A stretch of DNA of 64,000 nt, taken from positions 310,001 to 374,000 of the forward strand of contig NZ_CP062500.1 of assembly GCF_014879975.1 (NCBI RefSeq), written 5' to 3'. Under the pieces are notes generated by a model. That model saw only the letters and a program-made list of their open reading frames with translations, had not been told where the DNA came from and made no database searches. Of this stretch, positions 1 through 7,966 are shown in pieces. This DNA comes from Vibrio bathopelagicus. Its GTDB lineage: Bacteria; Pseudomonadota; Gammaproteobacteria; Enterobacterales; Vibrionaceae. The position numbers and the translations under genes are program-made. Position 1 is the first letter of the stretch. Each line of letters starts with the position of its first letter.

Positions 1-26
1 GTCATTAGGCTTCGAGAGGTGGTTTC

Positions 27-218
27 ATGAGCCGTAATAGTAAATATGAAGCAGCAAGGAAAGAGGAAGGACTTAAGAAGGTTACGTTATGGGTGCCGCA
101 AGACAGAGAAAGCGAGTTTCACATGTTGGCAAAAGCATGTTGTGAATTTCGTCATTTAACTTTCAACACTCTGCGCGATACCCAATCAGGTAAGTACATT
201 TCTTTAGAGCGTTTATAA
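27..218 (+). CDS. small phage protein, ribbon-helix-helix-like regulator candidate
   Basis: This 63-residue, highly charged protein has an N-terminal basic stretch followed by KKVTLWVP and a helical segment, the pattern (short beta strand, then helices) of small ribbon-helix-helix DNA-binding proteins. An AGAGGTGG ribosome-binding site precedes the ATG. It lies 18 bases upstream of the replication gene, a usual place for a small copy-number or transcription regulator. The function is inferred from size, pattern and position only; it may instead be a Rep accessory protein. Confidence 0.5.
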   Translation: MSRNSKYEAARKEEGLKKVTLWVPQDRESEFHMLAKACCEFRHLTFNTLRDTQSGKYISLERL

Positions 219-236
219 CCCGTCACTGGTGACACA

Positions 237-2102
237 ATGAGTACCTACAAGCGATTTTATCAACCTAACGTAAATCAATCTTTTGGTCAGTTCGTTTCAA
301 ATGTTACTGCGCATCTGCCGATGATGTTGCGCCAAGACATCGACCTCAAGATTGGCATTCGTAAAAAACGAGATAACCCTACTGATCGCAACTTATCCGC
401 GTTCGTTAAAGATCGCGTGTCTTACGTTGATAAAGTCGCTCATCACTTTTCAAGCAAGTTTCCTTTTGGTTTTTCCTGTTATGAGCCTAAGCCTTTAGAG
501 CTTACTCATGACATTCTTATGAGTGACGACTTAATCAAAGACTTTGCCGTCAAGCTGACCGTAGCCTTTGCCGATATCATTAACGATATTGCCATTGTCG
601 AAACTGAAAAGCGCATTGATGGCATTTCTGATAGCTCTCTGGACTACTACGAGGCGTTGCATTACGGCTTTGAACAAATCCGTGACGTGATGTTAAAAGC
701 GTTCATTGAGCCGCCTAGCGCTGATACCTGTGATATAGGTAAGAAGCTCACCATTCAAGACGCTGAAACCATTTTAGAGTGCGCTATTCGTCGTTGTATC
801 GATCCGAAATATTTAACGCGCAAACTTAAACGTCTACGTAAGCAATACATTGAGCACGCTCAAGTGACTCTAGGTAATGTCGGTAAGAAACAAGGTCAAA
901 CGCATTACGTCTCGCGTCTAACCCTCTCTAACTTCAAGCAGAAGATGCGTGAGTCAGAAGATTTCATGCAAAACATGGTTGTGATTAGTCATGAGACCAT
1001 GCAGGAGTTCAACCTTGCCGAAGTCGCCTCACGTACAACCGCTAACCTTGAGAACCGACGTGTTGAACTCGTTGTTCGTAGTCGTGGCGATGAAGAGCGA
1101 GCCATTGATATGGGCTTCGAAGGTATATTCATTACATGGACACTACCGTCTCAATATCACCGTAATTCTCCCAAGTGGAATGGTTGCACCGTCAAAGAGG
1201 CGCATCAAAACCTAATGGATCAGTGGAAGCTTGCCCGTGCTCACTTTGCAAAAATTGATTTACCTTGGTTTGGTCTGCGGGTAGCCGAACCCCACAAAGA
1301 CGGAACCCCTCACCTCCATGCGTTTGTCTATTGTGCCCCTGAGCATAAAGCGGACTTCATGCGTATTTGCGCGACGATTGCACGAAATGAAGATGCTGAC
1401 GAACTTCATACCAAGAAGCAGCGTAAAGCTCGTTTTTACGCCAAACCTTGCGATCCCGCCAAAGGGAGCGCAACGGGGTACATCATCAAATACATATCAA
1501 AGAACATTAACGGGGCGCACATGCCAGAAGGTGATGCCGGTGATATTGCTGTGTCGGTTAGAGCGTGGGCAAGTGCATGGGGTATCAAACAGTTTTCACA
1601 ATCGGGTGCTCCTGCGGTGGGGCTGTGGCGACAGCTGAGACGCGCCAGTAAATTGGACGTGGCCATTGATGAGGATTTAGCGAATCTACATGACCATGCA
1701 GATAAATCACGTTGGAAAGAATTTACTCAACACATTGGGGATTTGCGTCTTGCTCATGAAGAGCAATTTAATCAGTACGGTGAAACAACCAAACGGGTGA
1801 TTGGCCTTAAGTGGTTGGGTCATGTGATCGAGACGTGCAGCGAGCGTTTTTCTATTGTGGCGAAGTGCGATGTGGATGCGTGGAAAGATGAGCGAAGCGA
1901 ATTAACCCAAAGAAGCGGAGCTTCGTCTTGGAGCACTGAAAATAACTGTAACTCTCCCTTAGTTGAACATCTTCAACGCGTGACCGGATGGAGCGTGGAG
2001 GGAGTCCAATGTCTAATCTCACCGCTAATGCGGGGGGCAAAAGTTCAAATAGATAAATACACGAATATCAGTTTCAAAAACAATCGTCTGATTGTGTATT
2101 AA
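237..2102 (+). CDS. rolling-circle replication initiator (HUH endonuclease, two-tyrosine type)
   Basis: The 621-residue protein should nick the phage replication origin and stay joined to the 5' end to start rolling-circle synthesis. The metal-binding HUH motif is visible as H359-L360-H361 within TPHLHAFVYC, and the catalytic motif as Y415-I-I-K-Y419 followed by ISKN. Two tyrosines four residues apart mark superfamily I initiators such as phiX174 A protein and the PM2 P12 protein. The N-terminal 250 residues show no motif I recognise and probably bind DNA or interact with the host. It is the first large gene of the prophage, 18 bases after the small regulator candidate. The ATG follows a GGTGAC-type ribosome-binding site. 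Confidence 0.85.
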   Translation: MSTYKRFYQPNVNQSFGQFVSNVTAHLPMMLRQDIDLKIGIRKKRDNPTDRNLSAFVKDRVSYVDKVAHHFSSKFPFGFSCYEPKPLELTHDILMSDDLIKDFAVKLTVAFADIINDIAIVETEKRIDGISDSSLDYYEALHYGFEQIRDVMLKAFIEPPSADTCDIGKKLTIQDAETILECAIRRCIDPKYLTRKLKRLRKQYIEHAQVTLGNVGKKQGQTHYVSRLTLSNFKQKMRESEDFMQNMVVISHETMQEFNLAEVASRTTANLENRRVELVVRSRGDEERAIDMGFEGIFITWTLPSQYHRNSPKWNGCTVKEAHQNLMDQWKLARAHFAKIDLPWFGLRVAEPHKDGTPHLHAFVYCAPEHKADFMRICATIARNEDADELHTKKQRKARFYAKPCDPAKGSATGYIIKYISKNINGAHMPEGDAGDIAVSVRAWASAWGIKQFSQSGAPAVGLWRQLRRASKLDVAIDEDLANLHDHADKSRWKEFTQHIGDLRLAHEEQFNQYGETTKRVIGLKWLGHVIETCSERFSIVAKCDVDAWKDERSELTQRSGASSWSTENNCNSPLVEHLQRVTGWSVEGVQCLISPLMRGAKVQIDKYTNISFKNNRLIVY

Positions 2103-2166
2103 ACCATTGCCAACGATGTGAATCAGGGGCTAAACACTAAACAACGTCGTGAGACAGAGGAATACT

Positions 2167-2475
2167 ATGAACACACTTTCTAAAGAAGAATGCCAAGCAG
2201 AACTAAAACGCCTAGATACTATTGATGGATTAGAGAAAGAGCTTGAAATCGCCTTCGATAAAGTCAAAGACCTATCACCAAGTGACCTACTGACGCTTGC
2301 ACCCAAACTTTTGATGGGAAATGCCAACCCTCTGACTGAGCTTGGCCTTGACCCTCAATTGGTAGACAAAGCAAAGCTTGTCGCTAAAGCCAACCGCATC
2401 ATTCGTTCAGAACGTAAAAAGCAGCTTCAAAAGCAGATGGGTAATGTGATTGAAGAGGTGCAAACCAATGAGTAA
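2167..2475 (+). CDS. phage hypothetical protein, helical, 102 aa
   Basis: I do not recognise this protein. It is predicted to be almost entirely helical and charged, with a basic C-terminal helix (RSERKKQLQKQ) and no membrane segment. The start at 2167 is preferred over 2149 because AGAGG lies seven bases upstream. The last codons overlap the next gene by eight bases, so it belongs to the Rep-to-ATPase transcription unit. Confidence 0.6.
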   Translation: MNTLSKEECQAELKRLDTIDGLEKELEIAFDKVKDLSPSDLLTLAPKLLMGNANPLTELGLDPQLVDKAKLVAKANRIIRSERKKQLQKQMGNVIEEVQTNE

Positions 2476-2977
2476 AACACCGAATCCAACGCGGGGTTAT
2501 GTCTCTTGCCCAGTGTGTAGTCGAGCGTCAACCGTTCACATGGTAGGCGAAGGCAAATTGATTGATACAGGCGAAACCGTCAAGAACGGGCGTAACCTTG
2601 GATTGCTTTATTACAAGTGTCCAAGTTGCGGTAATAGTTCAATGAGTAAAACTGTGAGTGATTATTGTAGTGAGCATATGCAAGAGTCGGTTGCCCAGCT
2701 GCCAGTGCTAAACGAAGTCGTTGAGCTTGAGCTAACCGAAGATGAGCCAACGGTCATTGAAGCGCAAACCAATACCGATTCAACTGAAATGACTACGGTA
2801 GACCAAACGCTCCCAACCGAAGAAATCCAAGACGAAGTGCTACCACCAAAACCAAGCCTTAAACCGCAATTGCTCAAGGTTGGAGCATGTTTGGGTTTGA
2901 TTCTCGTGTTGCTCTTCACCATTAAGCGTTTATTGGCAACGCCAAAACCAACGCAGGAGGGTAACGCCAATGGATGA
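2468..2977 (+). CDS. phage zinc-ribbon protein with C-terminal membrane anchor
   Basis: The 169-residue protein begins with a four-cysteine zinc-ribbon pattern (C14-x-x-C17 and C51-x-x-C54). An acidic, threonine/glutamate-rich linker follows, then one hydrophobic segment at about residues 136-157 (KVGACLGLILVLLFTIKRLL) and a short polar tail. The layout suggests a cytoplasmic zinc domain tethered to a membrane, either the host membrane or the internal virion membrane that corticoviruses carry. The start at 2468 has GAGG nine bases upstream. It overlaps both neighbours, which argues for coupled translation. Its precise role is unknown. Confidence 0.65.
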   Translation: MSKTPNPTRGYVSCPVCSRASTVHMVGEGKLIDTGETVKNGRNLGLLYYKCPSCGNSSMSKTVSDYCSEHMQESVAQLPVLNEVVELELTEDEPTVIEAQTNTDSTEMTTVDQTLPTEEIQDEVLPPKPSLKPQLLKVGACLGLILVLLFTIKRLLATPKPTQEGNANG

Positions 2978-3407
2978 ATCAACCGTTGAAATGAGTGCTG
3001 ACAACCTTGCTGAACTTGATATGTACGTTGCGGAGTTGCAATCGAGCACTTCAACCGAAAACCAACCGAGTGGCAGCACTGAACAAGAACCCGAAGTCGA
3101 TGTTAGTGAAGCATTGGATGCGTTGGTTACAACGGGGTTAGTGGTTGTTGAGCAAGCTGTGTCGATTATGAAAGACATTGATTTTGAGTTTGATGATCGC
3201 GCTAAACAAAGCGTTATCAATGCAGCTCGACCTGTTGCCAAACAATACGGTGGCGCATTGCTTGAACATTGTGGTGATTACATGAACTTGATGACGCTCA
3301 CCTTGGCGATTTTAGGTTTGTGGTGGGCTTCTAAGAAACAAATCACCGCACTAGAAATGCAGAAAGAAGAGGAGGCGAAGCATGTCGCTAATCGTAAATC
3401 CGATTAA
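2970..3407 (+). CDS. phage membrane protein, acidic, 145 aa
   Basis: The protein has a very acidic N-terminal half, a helical middle and one hydrophobic segment near residues 108-125 (MNLMTLTLAILGLWWA), ending in a charged tail. A strong GGAGG ribosome-binding site lies within the preceding gene. It overlaps the end of the zinc-ribbon gene and the start of the ATPase gene. It is probably a component of the internal virion membrane, by position and topology; I recognise no specific family. Confidence 0.6.
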   Translation: MDESTVEMSADNLAELDMYVAELQSSTSTENQPSGSTEQEPEVDVSEALDALVTTGLVVVEQAVSIMKDIDFEFDDRAKQSVINAARPVAKQYGGALLEHCGDYMNLMTLTLAILGLWWASKKQITALEMQKEEEAKHVANRKSD

Positions 3408-4131
3408 CTCTAACCCCTCTCATGATGCTGAGCACACCGTTTATTTAGGTGGTACGGGTAGCGGAAAAACCAGTGCTGTGAAATTCATGGGGTTGGTACC
3501 CAAAAAAGGACAAGTCTTGTTCTTTGACCCGTACCGAAACTACGCAGGACAAAAGTTTCACGGCCAGATGTGCCATGGCTTTGATGACCTTGCCAAGTTT
3601 ATCAAAGCGGCAGTGCATGGTCGTCGTGTCGGCTGTTCGTTTAAGCTTGCTTATGTCCCGCCCAAAGGAGCGTGCATGTCAGAACTTGAAGCTTTTAGCG
3701 CGATTGCTTGGGCGTTGGGGGATGGTCATAAAACTAAGCTGAATGTGGTGATTGAAGAACTCGCAAGTTGCGCGGAAACCTCTGGAAAGCTCGAAGGGAA
3801 AACAGGTGAGCTTTTACGTGGCGGTCGTCAGTTTGGTCATGTGGTTCACACCATCTTTCAGCGTGGACAAGAAGTACCAAAAACCGTAACAAATCAATCG
3901 TCAGTTTGGTGGTTGGGCGCGGTAAACTCTGGCGTGGATGCGGATTGGGTTGCCAAACAAAAAGGCATTCACTCAAACGAAGTTGCTGATCTTAAAAGTG
4001 CCAAGGTTAATAAACGTCTTATCGGCAAGGCGATCGCGGAATACCTAATTGTTCGTGATGGGATTGGCAACATAGAACGTGGTGCTCTGAACTGTGAAAG
4101 TGGGAAGCTCCTATCTCGTAATTATCGCTAA
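3382..4131 (+). CDS. genome-packaging ATPase (FtsK/HerA, A32-like; PM2 P9 type)
   Basis: This 249-residue P-loop ATPase should power translocation of viral DNA into the preformed, membrane-containing capsid. Walker A is GGTGSGKT at residues 23-30, and a Walker B-like strand (NVVIEE, ending at E125-E126) follows at the spacing usual for FtsK/HerA-type packaging ATPases. The size fits the small ATPases of double-jelly-roll viruses. AGGAGG precedes the ATG. The Rep, ATPase and capsid genes together are the hallmark set of the PM2 group. The gene is intact. Confidence 0.85.
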   Translation: MSLIVNPINSNPSHDAEHTVYLGGTGSGKTSAVKFMGLVPKKGQVLFFDPYRNYAGQKFHGQMCHGFDDLAKFIKAAVHGRRVGCSFKLAYVPPKGACMSELEAFSAIAWALGDGHKTKLNVVIEELASCAETSGKLEGKTGELLRGGRQFGHVVHTIFQRGQEVPKTVTNQSSVWWLGAVNSGVDADWVAKQKGIHSNEVADLKSAKVNKRLIGKAIAEYLIVRDGIGNIERGALNCESGKLLSRNYR

Positions 4132-4153
4132 ATCCTTTGTGATGCCTCTCTCA

Positions 4154-4193
4154 TTTCAACCTATAGGTTAAAAGTTCTACCTATAGGTTGAAA
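4154..4193. promoter_or_regulatory. 15-bp perfect inverted repeat before the capsid operon, probable operator
   Basis: The arms at 4154-4168 (TTTCAACCTATAGGT) and 4179-4193 (ACCTATAGGTTGAAA) are exact reverse complements separated by ten bases. Each arm also contains the palindrome ACCTATAGGT, so the site offers two identical dyads 25 bases apart. It sits in the only real gap of the rightward gene string, upstream of the small membrane protein and the major capsid gene. No U-run follows, so it is not a classical terminator. Binding by a phage regulator of late transcription is inferred. Confidence 0.6.
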
Positions 4194-4270
4194 CCTCATG
4201 ACCTTGTTTCGGTTGTCTGATTTGATAATGACTCTTAAAAACTTTCCAACGTTGTGAAACAGGGGAAACC

Positions 4271-4399
4271 ATGAAAGCAAGTCATAAAGCCATGCTAATT
4301 ACAGTCGTCTTAGTGCTGTTGGCATTGGCGGTAATCAACAATGTAGGCGCGCTCAAGCCTCTCAAAGAGCAAATCAATGGTAATTCGGGGTGGTTTTAA
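4271..4399 (+). CDS. single-span membrane protein, 42 aa
   Basis: This short gene has an AGGGG ribosome-binding site six bases before the ATG. It encodes a basic N-terminus, a hydrophobic span at about residues 8-25 and a short polar tail. It lies three bases before the major capsid gene. Small single-span proteins of this kind make up the internal membrane of PM2 virions; assignment as a virion membrane protein is by analogy. Confidence 0.6.
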   Translation: MKASHKAMLITVVLVLLALAVINNVGALKPLKEQINGNSGWF

Positions 4400-4402
4400 A
4401 TT

Positions 4403-5233
4403 ATGGAACTACTGAATACACCATTTAACCCACGTCCACTCGATTTAGACCCTGTTGAAGGAGCTAATTGGGGCAACCAAGCAAGCTTACGTTTGGTTAG
4501 TGGTCCAACATACCAATCTATTGAACTGGTAACGAACATTACTAACCCTGCTGATATTGAGCGTGTACGTATCACGTTAAACGGCAAGGAAACGTACAAC
4601 CTAACAGGTCAAGATTTAGTAGACCTTCAGGAGCATCGCAAACAGTTCACACAAGCGGGTCGCTATGTCATCCCATTTGCAGATTTAACGCTTCGCACCA
4701 AAGGCGGTGTTCGCACTGGTGAGCTTGTTACCCTGCAAGGTGAAATCTGGTTTGTGTATATCCAGTTAGCTCCAAAATCGGGTGGTACAGCTGCGCCAAG
4801 CATCCGTGCACGTTCTCATACTACACAAGCTCAATCACAGCGTGTTTACTTACCGCGTATTTACTCTTTGTCTTGGTTTGCCAGTGCATCGGGTCGTACT
4901 CCGTTTGATTTTTCTGAGCGTTCTCCGCTTCTGTCCTTAAAGCGTATTCACTTCAAAGACTCGTCGATTGATCGCGTTCGTGTTCTTCGCGATAGCGTTG
5001 AAGAAATCAATGTCAACAAAGCAGACAACGCATTCGACCTCGCTATCTGTGGCTTAGAACAAAATCCAGATTGGTTCAGTCTTGATTTTGTTCGTACTGG
5101 TTTTGGTGTGGAAGGTCGCTTGCCGACTAATGCCATGAAGCAGCTTCAATTCGAGCTCGATAAGTCTCAAACGGGCAGCGTGTCTGTGTTGATTGAAGCG
5201 ATTGAGCAAGTAGGCGTTATCACAGCGAACTAA
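4403..5233 (+). CDS. major capsid protein, double jelly-roll type (PM2 P2-like)
   Basis: The 276-residue protein is close in length to PM2 major capsid protein P2 (269 residues). Its first third follows P2 as I recall it: a segment GPTYQSIEL comparable with GQTYEVIDL, then a spaced valine-rich strand RVRITLNG comparable with NVRVELDG, followed by a similar helix. The rest is beta-rich without membrane segments, as expected for two stacked jelly rolls that trimerise into the capsid lattice. It is the first large gene after the inverted-repeat operator and is followed by a run of membrane proteins. The identification is from recalled sequence patterns, so a structure-based comparison would settle it. 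Confidence 0.8.
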   Translation: MELLNTPFNPRPLDLDPVEGANWGNQASLRLVSGPTYQSIELVTNITNPADIERVRITLNGKETYNLTGQDLVDLQEHRKQFTQAGRYVIPFADLTLRTKGGVRTGELVTLQGEIWFVYIQLAPKSGGTAAPSIRARSHTTQAQSQRVYLPRIYSLSWFASASGRTPFDFSERSPLLSLKRIHFKDSSIDRVRVLRDSVEEINVNKADNAFDLAICGLEQNPDWFSLDFVRTGFGVEGRLPTNAMKQLQFELDKSQTGSVSVLIEAIEQVGVITAN

Positions 5234-5244
5234 GGGGGTGGGCT

Positions 5245-5577
5245 ATGTCCTTACCTGACCAACCGAAAGCCACCGCTAGTTCTGGCAGTTGGTTTGACAG
5301 CATCCTTGAAGGGGCGGGTGAACTTGTTGGTGGCGCTGTCGATGTGGTGGGCGATTTTGGCGGCAACATGCTTGGAATCAAGATGGATAACGAGCTAGAA
5401 CGCGCTAAGTCGGCCAGTCCAGACGAGAATCGCGCCAACAATAACGACTATCAGCAACCCAATGGACAGCCCGTTAATACCAATAGCGGTGTTCAATGGC
5501 AGACCATCGCCATTGTTGTGGTGTTGTTGCTTGTAGTGTTAGGCGGATTGGCGTTCGCGCTCAAAGGGGGCAAGTAA
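5245..5577 (+). CDS. virion membrane protein candidate, 110 aa
   Basis: The N-terminal half is glycine-rich with an amphipathic stretch (residues about 16-50), the middle is asparagine/glutamine-rich and polar, and the C-terminus is one strong hydrophobic span (about residues 86-106) ending in KGGK. The gene starts 11 bases after the capsid gene with a GGGGGTGG ribosome-binding site, and its stop overlaps the next start codon. It is likely a structural protein of the internal membrane. No specific family is recognised. Confidence 0.6.
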   Translation: MSLPDQPKATASSGSWFDSILEGAGELVGGAVDVVGDFGGNMLGIKMDNELERAKSASPDENRANNNDYQQPNGQPVNTNSGVQWQTIAIVVVLLLVVLGGLAFALKGGK

Positions 5578-5702
5578 TGCCAATTCTCTATCTCGGTGTG
5601 GCGGGCTTAACTCTTGGGTTTTTGACCGCCAAGGAAATCAACAAATCTGCGTGGATCATTGTGGTGATACTCGCGCTGATTATTTGGCTGAAAATGGGGT
5701 GA
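5577..5702 (+). CDS. tiny two-span membrane protein, 41 aa
   Basis: The ATG overlaps the stop of the previous gene (TAATG), with GGGGGCAAG just upstream. The product has two hydrophobic stretches separated by the short charged turn TAKEINKS. It ends two bases before the next ATG. It is likely another virion-membrane component or holin-like protein; the sequence does not decide between these. Confidence 0.55.
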   Translation: MPILYLGVAGLTLGFLTAKEINKSAWIIVVILALIIWLKMG

Positions 5703-5703
5703 T

Positions 5704-5895
5704 ATGTTTGGAGCAATGACCAGTTTAACGGGCGGTGGTGGTTTAACGGGCGGTAGCGCTGGACCGTCTACAGCCACAAGTAGTAACCAGTCGGGGCAAT
5801 CCATTGGTGGCATCAACATGGGTGGTGGGGTGAGTCCTTGGCTCATTCTTGCTATCGCGGTGTTGGTCATCGTAGCCCTAAAGGTACTCAAATGA
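5704..5895 (+). CDS. small glycine-rich membrane protein, 63 aa
   Basis: The first 40 residues are glycine, serine and threonine-rich, including two GGGLTGG-like repeats, followed by one hydrophobic span ending in KVLK. The gene lies within the tightly packed series of virion-type membrane proteins. A GGGG stretch supplies the ribosome-binding site. Function is inferred from context only. Confidence 0.55.
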   Translation: MFGAMTSLTGGGGLTGGSAGPSTATSSNQSGQSIGGINMGGGVSPWLILAIAVLVIVALKVLK

Positions 5896-6266
5896 TCAAA
5901 GTGGTAACGCATTCAAAAAGTACACAAGAGCGATTGCGAGATGCTTTTCGCGCTTGTCCTGATGACTTCGAGTTAATGGAGCAAGCTATAAGCGATGGCC
6001 TTGTCAGTATCTACCTGATTCAAGGTGATGACTATGACCTTGCTGTTGCAGGTGAGGTACTTGGCAATAGCTATTTTGTGTGGGCGGTACAGGGAACTGG
6101 CGCAGTGAAAGCGACCCGTGAACTGGCAGCTTATGTCAAAAGCAGCGGTTTGAAAGCGATTACCACGAAAACGTATTTTCCTTTGGTGGCGCGCTTATTA
6201 AAGCGGCTTGGCAAAGTCTCAAGCATTGAGCGAGATAGCCACCAATTATTACGATGGGAGGTGTAG
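5892..6266 (+). CDS. GNAT-like protein of the phage late operon
   Basis: The 124-residue soluble protein begins with charged helices and then has a beta hairpin (LAVAGEVLGNSYFVWAVQG) followed by helix, strand and helix, the order seen in GNAT-fold acyltransferases. The segment YFPLVARLLKRLGK resembles the C-terminal GNAT helix before the last strand. The acetyl-CoA loop is not clearly recognisable, so enzymatic activity is unproven. It overlaps the previous gene by four bases (ATGA), so it is expressed with the virion genes. Small GNAT-like proteins occur in many phage structural modules, where their role is often unclear. Confidence 0.45.
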   Translation: MIKVVTHSKSTQERLRDAFRACPDDFELMEQAISDGLVSIYLIQGDDYDLAVAGEVLGNSYFVWAVQGTGAVKATRELAAYVKSSGLKAITTKTYFPLVARLLKRLGKVSSIERDSHQLLRWEV

Positions 6267-6269
6267 TGC

Positions 6270-6701
6270 ATGGGTGGTAAATCCAGTTCAAGCAATAGCA
6301 CCAGTACAAAGAATACCAGTAGTCAAAATGCTATTAGCGGTGACAACCTCGGTGTTGCTCTTAGTGGTATTGAAGGGTCAACGATTAATGCTACGTCTAC
6401 CGATTATGGCAGTGTGGCTAAATCGTTTGATTTTGCAGGTGACGCGCTCGATGAATCATTAGCGCTCGCCAATGGTGCGCTCAAAGAATACAGCTCAAGT
6501 AATAGCGAAAACCTTCAAATGATAGCAGGGCTTGCGGGTAATCAAGCGGCTCAAAATACACAGAACCTCGACAAGCTAACTGAGCTTGCCAAGTTCAAAC
6601 AAGACAACGGACAAAGCGCTCTCAATAAACAGCAATTAGTTCTTATGGCCGTGATTGTATTTGTGTTTGGTTTTGTTCTGTTTAAGGCGGTAAAAAAATG
6701 A
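6270..6701 (+). CDS. membrane-anchored phage protein, 143 aa
   Basis: The N-terminal half is rich in serine, threonine and asparagine, the middle is helical and alanine-rich, and the C-terminus is one hydrophobic span at about residues 123-140 followed by KAVKK. GGGAGG precedes the start closely, and the stop overlaps the next gene by four bases. The layout (exposed polar stalk, helix, membrane anchor) suits a virion protein linking membrane and shell; that is inference. No family is recognised. Confidence 0.55.
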   Translation: MGGKSSSSNSTSTKNTSSQNAISGDNLGVALSGIEGSTINATSTDYGSVAKSFDFAGDALDESLALANGALKEYSSSNSENLQMIAGLAGNQAAQNTQNLDKLTELAKFKQDNGQSALNKQQLVLMAVIVFVFGFVLFKAVKK

Positions 6702-7303
6702 ACATCACTCTAATAAAAGGGCAAGTCGTTCCCTTAACCATAGAATCTAGTTGGCTTTTTATTGAGTCGTATAAAGGCAAATTGTCAGTTCGATTAGATG
6801 ATGCTGGCGAGGAATTTACTTTGCCTAGTGGCTCGGTTCTTCGTTATGGAAAACCAATGGGGCGCATCTTACTTAGTGGTGAAGGTAGCCTTTCACTTGA
6901 GCATGGGCGTGGGGATTTTACCCCACCAGTTGAAGGGCAAAAGTTAGAAATTCAAACCATGCCGCAAATCGAATTGGTACCTGGTCAAAGTATGAAAGTC
7001 AGCGAACTGCCAGAAGTACGTCTTGAACCCAATCAGAGCGTACGCCTTGAACCCAATCAGATAGTAAGCGTAGCTGTTAGTAATGAACTCCTTGGGCGTT
7101 CTGGTGAATTGCCAATGCCTGTTCCCGCTAATACCAATCGTAAAGGGATAATTATCAAAGCGCCTGCAAGTAATACAGGGGTGTTGAGTCTTAAAGGTTT
7201 TGAGTTAGTCGCGGGTGAGTCGGTCACGCTTGAAACCACAGCGGGATTCACTTTGTCAGGAACAGAGCCTGATACAGATACAGCACATATATTGGAGTAT
7301 TAA
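6698..7303 (+). CDS. beta-rich phage protein, candidate vertex or spike component, 201 aa
   Basis: The protein has no signal peptide or membrane span and is dominated by short beta strands. An internal duplication is visible: VRLEPNQS and VRLEPNQI occur in tandem near residues 108-125. Overlap with the preceding gene (ATGA) ties it to the late operon. Corticoviruses need a penton/spike protein, and this gene and the next are the two soluble, beta-rich candidates. Which of them it is, if either, cannot be decided here. Confidence 0.45.
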   Translation: MNITLIKGQVVPLTIESSWLFIESYKGKLSVRLDDAGEEFTLPSGSVLRYGKPMGRILLSGEGSLSLEHGRGDFTPPVEGQKLEIQTMPQIELVPGQSMKVSELPEVRLEPNQSVRLEPNQIVSVAVSNELLGRSGELPMPVPANTNRKGIIIKAPASNTGVLSLKGFELVAGESVTLETTAGFTLSGTEPDTDTAHILEY

Positions 7304-7304
7304 C

Positions 7305-7946
7305 ATGCTATTACCACCGCTACCTACGGGTAACAGTCGAAATAAAATCGAATTTCTGTATGAGCACATGAACTCTGGCGAACCCAGTTCTGATGCGCCA
7401 TTAGCGATACCGATTATTCAAGGTGATTTTTATCGAAGTGGCCGAGATGGTTGGAGCGAAGACCTAGACGGATTTTTGCTTACATACAGTGTCTCTGAGT
7501 TCTCCGAATTTGGAGACATGGATATCTTGCCACTGATTTCTTTAGCACCTGAAAGTGATGAGCCCTTTGTTAAGTTTTTCTTCAACCTTTCAACCATGCT
7601 TCGCCTATCCAATTTTGAGGGAGAATTGGGCTTTGCTGTTGTTTTAGCTGATGAGCAAGGCAACGTCATCAAATCCCCCGATGGTTACGTTACAAAGTTA
7701 GACCTAAAAAGTACGACGGTTCACGGCACTCCTTCAGAGCTAGGGCAGCGAGTCACTGCAAATGAAACGGCTGTCTTATGGGTTGATAAGGAACTTATCA
7801 AAGGAAAAGAAAAAGTCATTCTACATCTGATGATAAGAGGCGATGCAGCTTACACCTCCGATAGTGGAAGAACGGACAAAGAAATTTTGTCGAGAGTGTT
7901 CCTGCATGGTGGTGATGTGACTTTGGTTGGTTTGGGCGTGTCGTAA
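7305..7946 (+). CDS. soluble phage protein, candidate receptor-binding protein, 213 aa
   Basis: The start at 7305 is chosen because GGAG lies eight bases upstream and because the longer reading frame would overlap the previous gene by almost 90 bases. The product is acidic, with alternating strands and several tryptophan and phenylalanine-rich segments, and no membrane span. Located between structural genes and the lysozyme-like gene, it is a plausible spike or receptor-binding protein. I recognise no homologous family. Confidence 0.45.
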   Translation: MLLPPLPTGNSRNKIEFLYEHMNSGEPSSDAPLAIPIIQGDFYRSGRDGWSEDLDGFLLTYSVSEFSEFGDMDILPLISLAPESDEPFVKFFFNLSTMLRLSNFEGELGFAVVLADEQGNVIKSPDGYVTKLDLKSTTVHGTPSELGQRVTANETAVLWVDKELIKGKEKVILHLMIRGDAAYTSDSGRTDKEILSRVFLHGGDVTLVGLGVS

Positions 7947-7966
7947 GTCTAATCGCAGGAGGCTGC

